DNA of 64,000 bases from Montifringilla adamsi (taxonomy: Eukaryota > Chordata > Aves > Passeriformes > Passeridae). The stretch's first letter is position 1. Each line of letters opens with the position of its first letter. Shown in pieces: positions 24,801-41,093 of the stretch. The notes below the pieces were generated by a model. It was not told the origin of the DNA. It saw only the letters and a list, made by a program, of their open reading frames with translations, and made no database searches. The DNA lies in contig JAGGNK010012559.1 in NCBI GenBank assembly GCA_017590115.1, positions 5,073,459-5,137,458 of the forward strand, in the 5' to 3' direction. The position numbers and the translations under genes are program-made.

Positions 24801-27800
24801 CACGACCTATTTTGCTGTGTAGCGGAGCAGGCACTGCAGTTTTGGGGCTTGCATGTTGCAGTGTCCCTGTTGCCAAGGCATAATCCACTGCTTGCAGGGA
24901 CCTGCTAGTGGGAGAAAGCTCCAGTGAACTCAGCACCACTGGGACCTGCTGCCATGGCAGGTGCTGGATGAAGCCTGTCCCCATGGCTGCCTGGCCTCCA
25001 AGGAGGTTTGGGCTTCAATCCCACAAAGAACCTGGGAAGGGAAAGTTCTCAGCAGAACTTCCAAAGACAAGAGCACGACTGCCCTCAGCAGGGTCTTCTG
25101 AAGCCCCTTCAGCAATGGCCACATCCACATTCCCTCACTTGTCAGGAGGTCTTGGAGAGACCTGAATTCTCATCCCAAAGTTGGGGTTTATGGGAACAGG
25201 CTCAGCACTCCAGCCACGCTGCTCTAGCCTGGGGTAATTCCTGTGCTTTACAGAGCTGAGCAATGGCAATCACACCAGGATAAGGAAAGACAGCAAGAGA
25301 ACTCTTCCTTTATCCCTCTGGTCATGTCTTGGAGCAGTGTGGTGACCCTTGTCTGGGTACAGAAGTACAGACATTGTGAGAGGTCATAAAACCATCAGGA
25401 TTTTCCAAGGCAGTTATTATTTGACTTTACCAACTCTTGAGGCAATTCCAAAGGTTAGTGCCTTGTCGAAAGAAGCCTCCTGAATTTACCAACTTTCAAT
25501 TTAACTCAGTGCTGGTGGCAGGAATTTTCCCTGAGTTCTGAAACAAAAAGCCAAGAAATTCTGTGGATGTGTGCTAAGGAGTCAGGAGGGAGCTGAGTGC
25601 AGGGCTGGGTGCTAACACACTCATCTGTTCCTCAGAGCAGCATGATCAATAGTCACTGACCTCTGGACTCCCAAAATCAACCAGAGAATTTTCAGCTTCC
25701 TGCCTCACTGCACAAAAGCGGAAGAGAGAGTGGAAGGAATTATTCAGACTGACCTTGGCCTTAGCCAGACCACTCCTCTCTGACTTAGCTCAGTTGCATT
25801 ATTTGGGTTTTCCAAAGGACTCCCACATTCTTGGCTAGGATGTGGCCCAAACCCACCCCCTTCTGTGCCATCAGTGTCCTCTGAGCATCCAGCACTGCCA
25901 CAAAGCTGGCCTGGAGTCATTCCCATTTCCTGCTAGTCCAGCTCTTTTCTCTTAGAAACTGGCTTAAGCTCTGAACCCTGGTGTTCCCTGCCCTGAAATC
26001 TGTGCTAACTCCTGCACAGTCTCACTGCCTGCAGAGGTGTTTGACCCCTCTGCTGAGCTCTGTACCCTCAGCTTCCAGCAGCAGCAAGCTCTGCTGTCTC
26101 CTTCCTGCCTTCCCCAAGCTTTGCCCAGTGTTCCTTTGTGCTGTGAACACTCTGCATCAGATGTGACAAGAAATAATGTTCCACAACGTATCCTGATGTT
26201 CCTGCAAGCTGTGCCCCCCCATCCTGCACTGGGAAAAGGAGAGCTGGTGTCAGGATCTCTGTGCTAGGAGCAGACTGACAGTTCAGGGTGTAAATCCCCA
26301 CTGCGTGAGACTGATCCCAACTTTTCTTCTTTCTCTCTTTGAGCTTTGGGAGGAGGACTGGCTCAAGAATTGTATTGATCTCAGTCCAGGAACAAACATT
26401 CCCCTTCCACAGGCCACAGCCTCTCTCTCTTGTGTGTCATGTGAGGAAGAGGAGCAGGGAAGGGCCGTGCTTTGCCAACACTAGAACGTACCCAAAACTG
26501 TGACTGCTGTCAGGAGGTGGGAAGAGGAAGAAAGAGCCCATGTGGTCAGCCCTGGAAAGGGCAGTTCCTGCTGAGAACTGCCTGGGGAACATTCCCATTT
26601 TCATAACCAGCAACAGCTGTGAAAAGGGGAAAGAACAGTGATTCTGGACCCTGCCAGCAGCACCTCTTGCCTGCAGCCAGGCTGGGGGAGCAGAGGGGGC
26701 TCCCAGCACAGCCCTCTGGCCCCACAGCAAGGAAAACGTGTGTCATTTTCCAGAGGGCTGAGCCAGCATTAACCAGGTGGGGAATGTGTGAGCCTCTCAC
26801 TCTGAACACGTGCTTGCTCAGGGTTCTCTTGTCTCAGCTGAGATATTTCTCCTTGGCTGCCAGGCCCCTGCCCCCAGCTCAGTCCAGGGCTGTTCCCCCT
26901 GTGCTCTGTTCTGTGCAGCACAACAAGGTGGGCAAAGGGAGAGGGGGGCCGTAATTTGTCCTTCATTCCTGGGCTGGCATGGAAAGGCAAATAGGGTTTG
27001 TTCTGCTGGGTTTTGCTGCTGAGCCACACCTTCCTTCCCCCAACCTGATGCAATGACCACAAGCCCATTCTCTCTAACTTCAAGCACAACCCACCTTTAC
27101 CACAACCAGGAAATTCCTCTTCTCCCTCCCTTCTCTCCCTCAGCCCTTCACCACCATGAGAGACACTCATCCCTCTCTGGGGCTTGTCATCTGTGGGCTG
27201 TCTTAACCAGTGTTGGAGCAAACTGCCCCCTGTGCCTCATGCTGGGCTGTGCACAGCAGAAAATTGAGTAGGAGGTTTCTGGGGCGAAGAGTGTACACTG
27301 AGACCTCAAATGCTTCTCTGAAATCAGGCCCTGCTGTTGCTCCAGAGCATCCTTCTAACAGGGAGGCAGCAGCCTCTCGTCTGCCCAGCCCTGCCATCTC
27401 TGATCTGGGCTGCCATCCCTTTTCCCCTGAGCACAGGAAAAGTCCAGTGCCTGACACTGAAAACAGCAGTAGCTGCCAAGAGCCTCTCAGCTGCCCCTGT
27501 GTTACAGAATCCCTCCCTGCAGTCTCTCAGGAGGAGCTGTCAGCAAAACCAGCCCTATTTAACCAAAGCAGGGACAGCTTTGCTTTACATGGCCTCCCTT
27601 TGCTTTTCCCTGCTCCCCTGGAATTGGGCATTCTTTGGGAAAAGCCTCTCAGGGCAGCACCAGCTCTTGTGCTTTGTACTGGATGTGAAACTCAGCTCAG
27701 CAGCATAAAGGGGTTCCCGTAGCTCTGGGTGCTGCTCCAGCTATTCCCTCCCCCCTTCCATGGATCTCTGCAGGATTCACAGCCCAGCACCCAGGGGTGC

Positions 27801-30800
27801 TCCCCATCCCCAGAACGGTGCCCTCAGCATGGGATGAGCAGCGAAATCACAGCTGGAAAATCTGGCAGTGGACGTGGAGCAGAGCCCTGTCCCCAGGCTG
27901 AGGACCAAGAATGCCTCTTTCCCATCCAGCACGCCAAGGCTCTGAGCCCTGCCAAACCCCAGTGTTTGTTCCTGCCTTTGGCAAGCAAGGGATGGCAACA
28001 AAAGCATGTGCAAGGCAGAAGGAGTTCAGTGAAGGAGGGAAGTGGGTTTCTCTTGGGTCTCTGTGACCTTTTCTGGTTTGGAAAGAACAGAGATGTGCAG
28101 AGATGCTCACAATGCACAGCAAGGCTGTTTCCACTGCCCCAGCAGCAGAACAAACCTCGTGGCCTCCTTCAGTCACAGGAAATTGGAGCCCAGAGCCACA
28201 GCCCAGCCTTTGGCTGCTGGGGTGGAACCAGAAATCCTGGGAGTTGGTGCCTTTGCCTGTTTGCAAGGAAAATTTATGTGCAGCCATGGAACCTCACCAT
28301 GTGCCTTGTCTTCCAGCCCTGGTTCTCTGGGATACAGCTCCTGCTGTGGGATGGGAACAATTTTGCTTCAGCTGGCAGCAGCTGAGCCAAGTTGTTTTGG
28401 AGTCCATGGACTGGGAGTTATGTCAGCAGTGCCCTTGGCCATGAGGATCCCATTGACTCTCACCTCTTTGCTTGGAGGAGCAAGCACAGAGAAGGAGCTG
28501 TTGGGGCAGGGCCAAGAGAAGGGCTGAGACTGAATGACTCCAGTGATTTCTCCATGTGCTTCCAGCCCTTACAGCTCAACCTCAGAGAGAAAAAGTGGTG
28601 CTGGCAGGAGGAAAGAAGAGGAGTGGGGTTCTGTGCAGGTAAATCAGGAATGCACCTCAATCCTTCAACAGCTGAGAGTCAGGAGCAGGTTTATAGCAAA
28701 GATAGAAAAGCTGATTTGGCCAAAGGGATAATATTTCTGTTGGGAACCAGAGAACTATTGATTACTCAAGTAACCTCAACTATGTAACAGCTACCTCAGC
28801 AGAAAGAAGTTTCAGCCTGGCTTTAGGAAGAGGATTGAGGGGTCTCCAGGGTGGCCAGGCAACAGTGGGAATGTGTATTCCCACTCTCCTTGGCTCTCCT
28901 TGCTGCACTGCTGCCCTGCCTGCTCCCAGTGGCACCAGATAAGGAGTGAAAACAAACACCAGGTAGGTGCCTGTGAGTGCCCCTAAGGGGGAAACGTTCA
29001 CTGCAGCAGAGTCATGGCCAAGATAGACTGTGAAATAGGCAGGATTAAAATGTCTCACAGGACCTGGCTCAGATCCCAGGACCTTCTCTGGACACTGGCA
29101 CAAAGGCAGCTCCTCCTGATGTTCCAGGTCTCTGCAGAAGCTCACAGATCCATAGCACTTTTCCCAAGAGGGAGCACGAGTTTCCAGTTAATGTATTTCT
29201 GTATTATTGTGTGCCTGGCAGTGACAGCCTGTGGTTGGGGCTGAACACACAGGTGACAGAGCACGGCTGTGGGGACAGGGTCACACCAAGGCACCGGGAG
29301 CATGTCACAGCCTCAGCTGCTGCAGCTGATGTGCAGATGCCAGGCTTTGTAATATTCACATGATCATGCTTTTTGCAGTGTAGGCAAGTATGGGGGAAAG
29401 CAAAGAGAGCCAGCTGAGCCACAGAGAAGGTCAAGAACTAGGAGGGGGTGACTTGGCCTTTCTGTTTGTGAGAGGTCCTGGTGCCATTCCTGCACTGAAT
29501 TTTGAATAACCTTGAAAAAAAAAAAATCAAGTTGGAACATGACTTTGAAGCAGTCCTGCTGCTGGTCATGCAGAACCACAACCTGGGGAATGAAACTGCA
29601 GAACAGCAGTGTTAACTCCTCCCTGCACCCTTCCCCAACTGGCCCTGGGAGCGCAGCTCAGGCGGTGCCCACTGAGGTCCCCTTTGGGGCACAGGGGCCC
29701 ATCCCGAGCTGGCTCCCTCCCAGCACAGCTGCCCTGGGCAGAGCTGAGGGCTGGCACTGAGCAGCTGATGTGCCCTCCCCTCCCTGCCTGCCCATGCCAG
29801 AGGCTTGGAATGCAGCTGGCCCTGCAGCCACCTGGGTGACAGCACTGCCTGTCACCCTCCAAGCATGGGGCTCCCACCCCTTGCTCCCAGAGAAGCCCCA
29901 CAGAGCAGCACGAGCTGTTGCTGTTGGCAGTTTCCATCCCATAAGCAGCAGTATGGCCACCTGGGCAACTCCCAAGTGGTCCCAGTAGACCCAGCACGTG
30001 TGCCTTGGTGGGGAGGGATTGTGCACCACACAGCAATTGCTTCCATAATTAATATTTATGCTTCTTGTTGCAATTACACTCTCAAGCACTCCTGGCTGCA
30101 TTTCTCCATGGCCCCACTGGGTCACAGCCCCCAGCCCTTTAAGTGCCTTGGGAAATGTGTTGGTTCAACAAAATGGTCATGACAGGAGCATTGGCCTCTC
30201 CCTTTTCTTGGATTTCAAGCAAGGTTTCTGCTCTGTGCCTCTTCCATCTTCCCATACTGGTTTCTGTCACCCACAGGGCTCACCAACACTGGGCTTTTGA
30301 CCCCAGATGTGTTTTCCTCAGTCAGGCACACACTGAGAATCCTGACAGGCCACAATCAGGTCAGCACAGATGCGTGGGGTGCTCACAAACTCATTTTCTA
30401 GCTGAGGCTGTGTAGCCTGAGTGTAGGTGTAGAGTCCTTACACCCCGCTGCTGTGGGATCAGAGCTGGGAACCCATAAGCAGCAAGGAACCAACCCAACT
30501 CTTGGATTAAGAAAAAGTTGAAATTCCGCCCAGGAGCACGGGTCAGCACAGCTCACAGGTATTGCTGGGCTGCTCCTGGGCAGAGGTGACTGTCACCCTT
30601 ACTCCCTCTGCTAACAAAACAGATCCCGTTATGCAACCCTTGTGCTAAAAGGCAACACGACACCCAGAGAGGCTTCAAGGACTTTGTTGTTTTGCCTTCC
30701 AGGTCTGCAATCCCCAGGATCCACATCCAGAGAGCTCCTGGCAGTACCCATGCACCTGGCTGCCTTCCCCAGAACTATTGCACAGGCAGGGGAAGTGCTG

Positions 30801-31199
30801 AGGCTGCTGGGGATGTGCAGTTTAGGATTCCCACCACAAACGCGCTGCTGGGCTCGCTCCCAGTGCACCAGCTCTGCTCACAGCCTCCTCTGAGATTGAG
30901 ACTCCATCCCCTGAGCTGCATCTAACTTTGATTCATTTCATCAATGATCCGTGCTCTAATCCCTAGGGAGAACTCTGCTCCCCTTCTCCAGCCAGGGACC
31001 AGGGCTGCTCCCCAATCCCTTTATGCTCTTCTGGAAGTGCAGGTACTCCTGGCTCTTCCCAGTACAGCACCAGTGACACACACACTGCTATCCTGGGGAG
31101 AAGCATCTGCACCAGTTTCTGCACCAGCCAGCTGGGCTCTGACCTGGTCTCACTGTCCCACCGCCAAGCCCTGCTGTGCCAGGCTGTTCAGGCATTGTA
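18898..31199. other. 12 kb intergenic region without supported genes
   Basis: No exon or family resemblance could be supported on either strand. Open frames are short to moderate, have no recognisable domains and are not flanked by coherent splice signals. This is the RNF19B-AK2 intergenic interval, also gene-poor in human. One AT-rich cluster of homeodomain-like sites lies at 30032-30078. Confidence 0.5.
30032..30078. promoter_or_regulatory. AT-rich homeodomain-type motif cluster
   Basis: CAGCAATTGC, CCATAATTAATATTTATG and GTTGCAATTAC occur within 47 bases, in otherwise GC-rich intergenic DNA. TAATTA cores suit homeodomain proteins and the paired GCAATTGC/TTGCAAT sites suit C/EBP or OCT factors. 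Function is unproven. Confidence 0.2.
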
Positions 31200-31560
31200 T
31201 AATATTCCCGCTGCCCAGGAGCCGCCCCCCAGCACCACATCACCCCGAGGCGGGCGCTGATCCCACCGCAGCTCGCGGAGCCCCCCCTGCCCCCGACATC
31301 CCTTACCTGTCCCCGGAGCCCACTGCCGGTGCCGCGCTGTCCCCTCCGCAGTCTCCCCACTCTCCCTTTCCCACTCCCCTTCCCTCTGCGCCACCTCCCC
31401 GCGTGATGTCAGCGCAGCCCGGCCCCCGCAGCCTCCCCAGCGCACCCTCCACGCCACGCAGCCGCCCATCGCATCCCGCTGCTGCTGCTGCTTCCCTGCC
31501 CAGCGTTGCCACAGCGACAGCAGGGGAATCCCATCCTCTGCTCCTCCACCTCGCAGGGCC
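31200..31560 (-). promoter_or_regulatory. GC-rich island with minus-strand first-exon signature
   Basis: This CpG-rich stretch stands out from the surrounding 12 kb. On the minus strand it contains a strong splice donor (GGGGACAG then GTAAGG) with the exon ending at 31307, a CRE-like TGACATCA at 31411-31404, and no long coding frame beginning with a recognised protein. It looks like the promoter and first exon of a minus-strand transcript: a long non-coding RNA, or an upstream start site for RNF19B. No partner exon could be identified. Confidence 0.35.
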
Positions 31561-31599
31561 TCGCTTGGTATCACCCACTGCAGCTCTTCCCAAAGAGAC

Positions 31600-33440
31600 C
31601 GCGGGAAGGACAGGGTGACAGCAGCAGGGAGCAGCCAGTGATGGCCTTGTGGCTCAACAAACCTGGAAAGAAAGGGAGAGCAGCCAGGGGAAGTAGGCTC
31701 AGAGCAAACAGGCTCTCACCTTACCCGCAGCAGTTCCACCCGTGTCCCCTGAGCTCTTCCCACCTCCCCACTCCCTCCATGGCTCTCTCCCAGGCAGTTC
31801 TTTGTTCCTCAGCCCCACGTGCTCGCTCCTTCAGGGCTGTGCACATGAGCACCGTGATGGCACCAAGTCCCCACAGACATCTCTGCAGCGGCTCCTCCTC
31901 ACCCCCACATCAAGGTCAGAGATCAGGTTATTGATCAGAAACTTAAGCCCTGCTCCAAACCAGACCATCAGGAGTCGGTGGGCTCATTACCACTAACCAC
32001 AAATCCACAGTGAAAGGTTTTCCTGCAATCCCTGTCGCCAACAGTTTCATTGGGAAGGGAGAAGGGCAGATACATTTTTAGGACTGCAGCACATTTTTAA
32101 TGGAAAGAGATGGCCCAGGGCTTTCATCCCTCCCCCCATTCAAGATGCTGTTTCTTTTCAGCAGAAATATTGCTGCATTAGAGAACAGGTCACTTCCTCT
32201 ATCAGTGAGAATTCAGTGTCCTATTTGATGCTGGTCCTTGTGCTATAAATAGGAATTTTCCCCTTTTATAGTTGCTGAATAATTGTGTGTATGAAATATG
32301 AACACAGTTTTCAAAAGAGTGCCTGATAAGCAGCTTGCTGGAACGAAATGGTTGAGCAGAAGGAATTTACAGCACCTGCAGAGCATCGTGTGCTGTAAAA
32401 AACATTCAAGGTCAGCCTGAGAGAGACAGGTCACAGCACAGATCCAGCTCCAGAGAAGCCAGGCTTGAGCTCACAGACTCCCCACTGCAGCCTCCCCACA
32501 GCTGCCCAGCAATCCATTTCATGCTCCACACTCAGGTAAGGATCAAACAGAGACAGCCCAGCACAGAGGAGCCAAGACTCCTCCATCCCACAGACCAGAA
32601 AGCCAGGAGGAGCAGGCAGAACAGGTTTTTAAAACAACAGCTGGCAAAGAACAGAGGACACGATCCCAGACAAGGAGGAAGAGCACAGTTTAACATCCAT
32701 CAAAAGGAACAAGGGAAGAACACCACAAAGGCCAGAGAGGCACAAGAATGGTAATGGGAGGTTCAGACAGGTAATGAAAACACCTGAGCACAGAGACTGA
32801 ATGGCTGAGGAGCAGGAGAGCTCAATTATGCTGGAAAACCAATAATTTCTGCAGGAAATGGGTACAAGCAACCCAACCTTTTCTTGTGCCTGAACACATG
32901 CAGGGCTGCAAGGATCGTGGATAAACAACAAACCTCCATCAGTCCCTCAGGAACAGCCTCCTCTGGGATACCACAGAGGGTCAGTCCCTGTGGAGGCAGG
33001 AGAAAGGGAAGCCAGGAAATGCTCTCATTCCCTGCATTAGGACAGAATTTTCCCTGTGAATTTAGGGAGAGGAAAGGATGCAGCAAAGTATGAAAGGCAG
33101 AAACAGAAGACACAATAATGTGGCTTCCAGTTGCTGCAGGAAAAAAGAAGGAAATAACATCAGCTCCTCCACACACTGGAGATTCAAAGGGAGGAGGAAA
33201 AAAAGGGATTACATCAGTTAAAATGCTGCAAGGAGCTCTGGACAGAGAGGATACACAGGGGCTCGGTGCTTTCAGCCTCACACAGGAAGAGACAGGAGAG
33301 AGAACCAGCAAAAAAACCACCATTGCTATGGTGATCTAAAGCATTGGACACACTCAGCAAGGAGAAGAGATAAAAGGAATTACAAGCTACATTTCCAGCT
33401 GCACAGAACATCCTTGAGATAGGATCAGGCCCCAGGATCC
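31600..33440. other. Intergenic stretch, nothing recognised
   Basis: No coding exon, RNA gene or repeat family was recognised. The sequence is of moderate GC content with short open frames only. Confidence 0.4.
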
Positions 33441-33454
33441 ACCCAGCTCAATTG

Positions 33455-33495
33455 TTAGTTGATGCTGTCATCTGCCTCCTCATCCTCCACGCTGT
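33455..33495 (-). other. Possible second alternative AK2 terminal exon
   Basis: A minus-strand acceptor (CTCTTTGACCTGCAG, exon from 33495) opens a short frame. If joined to the AK2 donor after 36299 it would encode Tyr followed by SVEDEEADDSIN and a stop at 33457-33455. The phase fits and the tail is acidic, like many genuine C-termini. No canonical poly(A) signal was seen close downstream, and I do not recognise the peptide, so chance is possible. Confidence 0.2.
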
Positions 33496-34333
33496 CTGCA
33501 GGTCAAAGAGGACACAGCACCAGATACAAATGTAAAGGGGTTATTTTATTATTGATTCAGAGGTTAGACAAGGCACCATTTGATCTAAAAAGAAATGCAA
33601 AAAAAAACCCCAATTAAGTGTTATTTTTGCAGGCAATTAAGAAAAGTCTCTTTTGCATTTCTTCAGCATTGTGTGAATTCCAGCTTGGTCATGATCACAG
33701 AAAAGCCACCCCATTCCCAAGTAAGGCAGGTTTGGACTAGAGCCACAGCCCCTCTGTTCAGCAGCAGAGAATCCTTGAGAAGTCTTTTGCCAGGGTTTAG
33801 GAATGCAGCAGAACAAGAAAAACAGAACTTCCAGGAAAAGACCATGGCATCTCTTTTTCCTTTCCATTTCACACATGATGAATCATTTGTTCATTTTGGT
33901 CCTCGCTGATAGGAAACAACTTTAGAAAAAAATCACAGCAAACCTTTCAGTGGCCTCAGAGTACCAAGAGCCCAAGAGACAAGCCCTGAAAGTCCTGGAG
34001 AAGCCTGGAGTAACATCCAGCCCTGCCCTCCAACAGGTCAAGGACCTGCAGCTGATCACTGAGAGATGTTTCCCTCTCCACAATTGTTTTGCCTCCACAA
34101 ACATGATTTCTAAGGAGAAGGCTGCCTCCTCTTCACAATGATTCTGCCAAATAAGAAATCCAACCAAAACCCAACCAAATCAGCCCCCCAACCCCTTGTT
34201 TACCACCTCCTTCCCCCCCCTCCCAGCAGTCATAGCCCCCTCCCAGCTGCCCTCCCTGCACCCAGGGAAGGGCTGCAATGGGTGATGTAGCAGAGTGTGC
34301 AGCGTTTGGTGGTGTCTCATCTGCTTGATGGAG

Positions 34334-34341
34334 TCACTCAG
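34334..34341 (-). other. AK2: Candidate AK2B alternative terminal exon (coding part)
   Basis: A minus-strand acceptor with a pyrimidine-rich tract (TTCCCATTTATTCCAG) starts an exon at 34341. The last AK2 coding exon contains an internal donor in codon 'TGT' (ACAT then GTAAAG, after 36299). Joining them gives Ser, Glu and stop in place of the last eight residues CKDLVMFI. Human isoform AK2B likewise replaces these eight residues with a single Ser, so this exon is probably the avian AK2B 3' end. Only the coding part is listed; the 3'UTR continues to lower coordinates. Confidence 0.45.
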
Positions 34342-35071
34342 CTGGAATAAATGGGAACAGAGAGAAAAAAAAAATATTTAGGGAAAAACAAACAAACAAA
34401 ATTAAGCATGGTTTATGGTAAACAAAAAAAAAAAGGCTGGTGAGCTGGATGTGAAAAGAGCGCAAGGAAGGAAAGGAATGAAGAGTGGGGGAACATCTTG
34501 CTCTTGCTGTAGAGTAAAATCTTGACCAAATCCAGGAATGCCAACTGGCTGGGAACCCTTCCCAGAGTGTAGGGGGCTGCAGCTCTCCCTTTGGCTCTCA
34601 GAATAAAAGCTGCTTCCACACGACTTCTTTAGTCACCAAGATGCCAGGGCTGCTGTAACCCACACACTTTCCCACTCCCTGGGGCACAGCAGTCTTGTCC
34701 TAATAGCTATCCCAACATCCCAGCACTCCAACTCCAGGTTATCCTTCCACAGGAAACCCAGAGGCAGAGCAAGGGCTGTCTGGGAGTCCCAGGGGACAGC
34801 AGGCTGCTGGCAAAACCAGCCCTGTTTACTGTCAGAGCCTTTCTCCTCACTCACGTGCTTTCTAGAGCAACAAGTCTACTACTTTTGGTTCCCAGTTTGC
34901 TGGAAGGGAAGAGGTTCTGTCCCTGGAAAGGATGTGTGAGGACAGAGAGGGGATTGTCAGGCAAAAGAGAAATTATCAAGGAAAAGAGCAAGGGATTCCT
35001 GAGGATTAAACATCTGCTCTGGCCACAGAGCTCACAGCAGCTCAGTGCACAGGATGGAGTGGGCCATTCCC

Positions 35072-35097
35072 AGAGAGAGAGAGAGAGAGAGAGAGAG
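35072..35097. repeat. (AG)n microsatellite
   Basis: About thirteen tandem AG dinucleotides, in the region downstream of the AK2 stop codon. Confidence 0.9.
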
Positions 35098-35451
35098 GAG
35101 GATACTCAGTAACACTCAATCAGTAAACACACATGGAATGCCAAAGGACAAAGTTTCATCTGGGCCAATCCATATTTACAGCAGGGTCCTCTAGGAAGGG
35201 CTGGAATCCCTCATGGCCAAAGGTCAGTGCCAGCCCTGCAGTGTCACCACACAGCAGCACAATGCCCTGGAAAGGCTCTGAGCATACACAGTGTCCTCAA
35301 ACACAGCCTGACAGAGCTGCTGGATTTGCTCAAGAAACAGGAACATTTCCATGAGCTCATAACGAAGGTCGTTAGCTCAAGGGCACATGGAGCCAGTGGT
35401 TAATAACGCTGCCTCTCGAGCCTTGAGAAATCATTTGTTTTGCAATAAGGC

Positions 35452-35457
35452 TTTATT
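35452..35457 (-). terminator. AK2: Candidate AK2 poly(A) signal
   Basis: TTTATT on the plus strand gives AATAAA on the minus strand, 816 bases beyond the AK2 stop codon. It is the first canonical signal I found downstream of the main isoform's stop. Confidence 0.45.
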
Positions 35458-36272
35458 ATCTTTAGACTTTGGGATCAGGAGAAGCTCAACGCATCTTCCT
35501 CTCCTTGGTCAAAACCAAGGCAAGAGTGAAGAGTTAAAACCCAAGTCCTTTTCTTATCCTCAGGACATCCCAACCTGCCACACAGTAACTGTCAGACTCT
35601 GACCACAGATTTCACATTAAAAAGCAGCACCTCACTAAATTGCTATAAATCCCACAAATAAATAAAGGTTGAAACCCCCCACCCTCTTTCTGCCCACCAA
35701 GTGCCATCAGAACAGGAACCTGCTACCCCACAGGGAATAAAACACATACAAGGAGAACACATCATCACCCAGCCCCGAGCAGCAGCCAGGCTGTCCCTCA
35801 GGCAGCTCCCACACACAGAGCAACCCCAGGTTTCAATCCTCCAGCTTCACATCTCCTGGGAAATCCTTCCCCCACATCCCCAACCTTCTCCAAGGCCCCT
35901 GTGGGGTAGCTAGGAGGAGCTGGAAGTACAGTTCTTTTCAGAGAGGAGCATTTCTAGGATGAAACAAAAGCTTTTTGAGCCAAAGGAGTGCAGAGCCCAT
36001 TTCGGGCAGCCGGAGCCTGGGCTCGCTGCGGCCTCTAGAGGCCAAAATCCCAACATCTACACACAGACTGACGTTCACATACAGCCACATCGAGACCGTT
36101 AACAGCTCATTTAATTAAATTAAAGAATTAGCACAGCCCTGCCTTGGGCTGCACCACCTCATTCCTTCCCCTTCTACTCTGCTCAGCTCTTCACCCTCCT
36201 TGACCCCAGAGAGACAGAGACAGAGAAAGAGAGAGGAAAAAAAAAAAGGAGAACCCCATCCTGGGACGGGCT

Positions 36273-40395
<4,123 letters not shown>

Positions 40396-40570
40396 GGCCG
40401 CCGCCGACTGCGCGCCCGCCCGCGCCTCGTGGGCGGGGACAGCGCCGCTGGGCGGGGAAATGCAAATTAGGGGTGGTAATATGCAAAGTACATCGCGTGT
40501 TTTACACGGTGTGGGCGGGGTTATGAATGATGGGCGTGGTTATATTATGTGGGCGGGGCTTTGTGGCGCC
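40396..40570 (-). promoter_or_regulatory. AK2: AK2 promoter with GC boxes and octamer
   Basis: Upstream of the AK2 start codon the plus strand carries repeated GGGCGGGG cores (GTGGGCGGGG near 40428, TGGGCGGGG near 40450, GTGGGCGGGG near 40511 and 40550), typical Sp1 sites. An exact ATGCAAAT octamer is at 40460-40467 beside one of them. No TATA box is visible at a fitting distance. Confidence 0.55.
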
Positions 40571-40647
40571 ACGTGGATCGCTCGGTGTCGCCGCGCTTGC
40601 CCCGAGCTGTCCCCGAGTCCTGGGCGCTGCTGGGGCTCTGGGTCACT

Positions 40648-41093
40648 CAAGGAGGACATTGAGGTGCTGGGATATGCCCTGAGGAGGGTGGAGCACAAGT
40701 CTGATGGGAGCGGCTGAGGGAGCTGGGGCGGCTGAGCCAGGAGAAAAGGAGGTTCAGGGGTGACCTTTTCTCTCTGCATCTACCTGAAAGGAGTTTGGAG
40801 CCAGGTAGGGGTAGGGCTTGCCTCCCAGGCAGCTGGTGGCAGGGCAAGAGGACACAGTCTTAAGCTACGCAAGGGGACAAGGTTGGATATTAGGAAGAAT
40901 TTCTTCACAGGAATATTAGACATTGGAACGGGCTGCTCAGGGTAGTGGAGTCACCACCCTTGGAAGTATTTAAGGAAAGACTGGATGTGGCACTTGGTGC
41001 TGTGGGCCAGTTAACACAGTGGTGTCTGGTCAGAATTGGACTTTGTGATCCCAGAGATCTTTTCCAGCCTAATTGATCCAGTGATTCTGAGCT
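40648..41093 (+). mobile_element. CR1 LINE 3' fragment between AK2 and AZIN2
   Basis: About 445 bases align by eye with the avian CR1 3' region in order: AAGGAGGACATTGAGGTGCT, GAGCGGCTGAGGGAGCTGGG, TTGGATATTAGGAAGAATTT, GAACGGGCTGCTCAGGG and the tail GATCTTTTCCAGCC. It lacks the 5' part, as most CR1 copies do. It sits only about 80 bases beyond the last GC box of the AK2 promoter. Confidence 0.92.

Noticed and set aside
30944..31618. 224-residue open frame on the plus strand
   Set aside because: Proline/serine-rich translation of a GC-rich island with no recognisable domain; the minus-strand donor suggests a non-coding first exon instead.
34190..34341. Open frame LSDSIKQMRHHQTL from the 34341 acceptor
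   Set aside because: It requires a phase-0 splice; the natural AK2 internal donor is phase 1 and gives Ser-Glu-stop.
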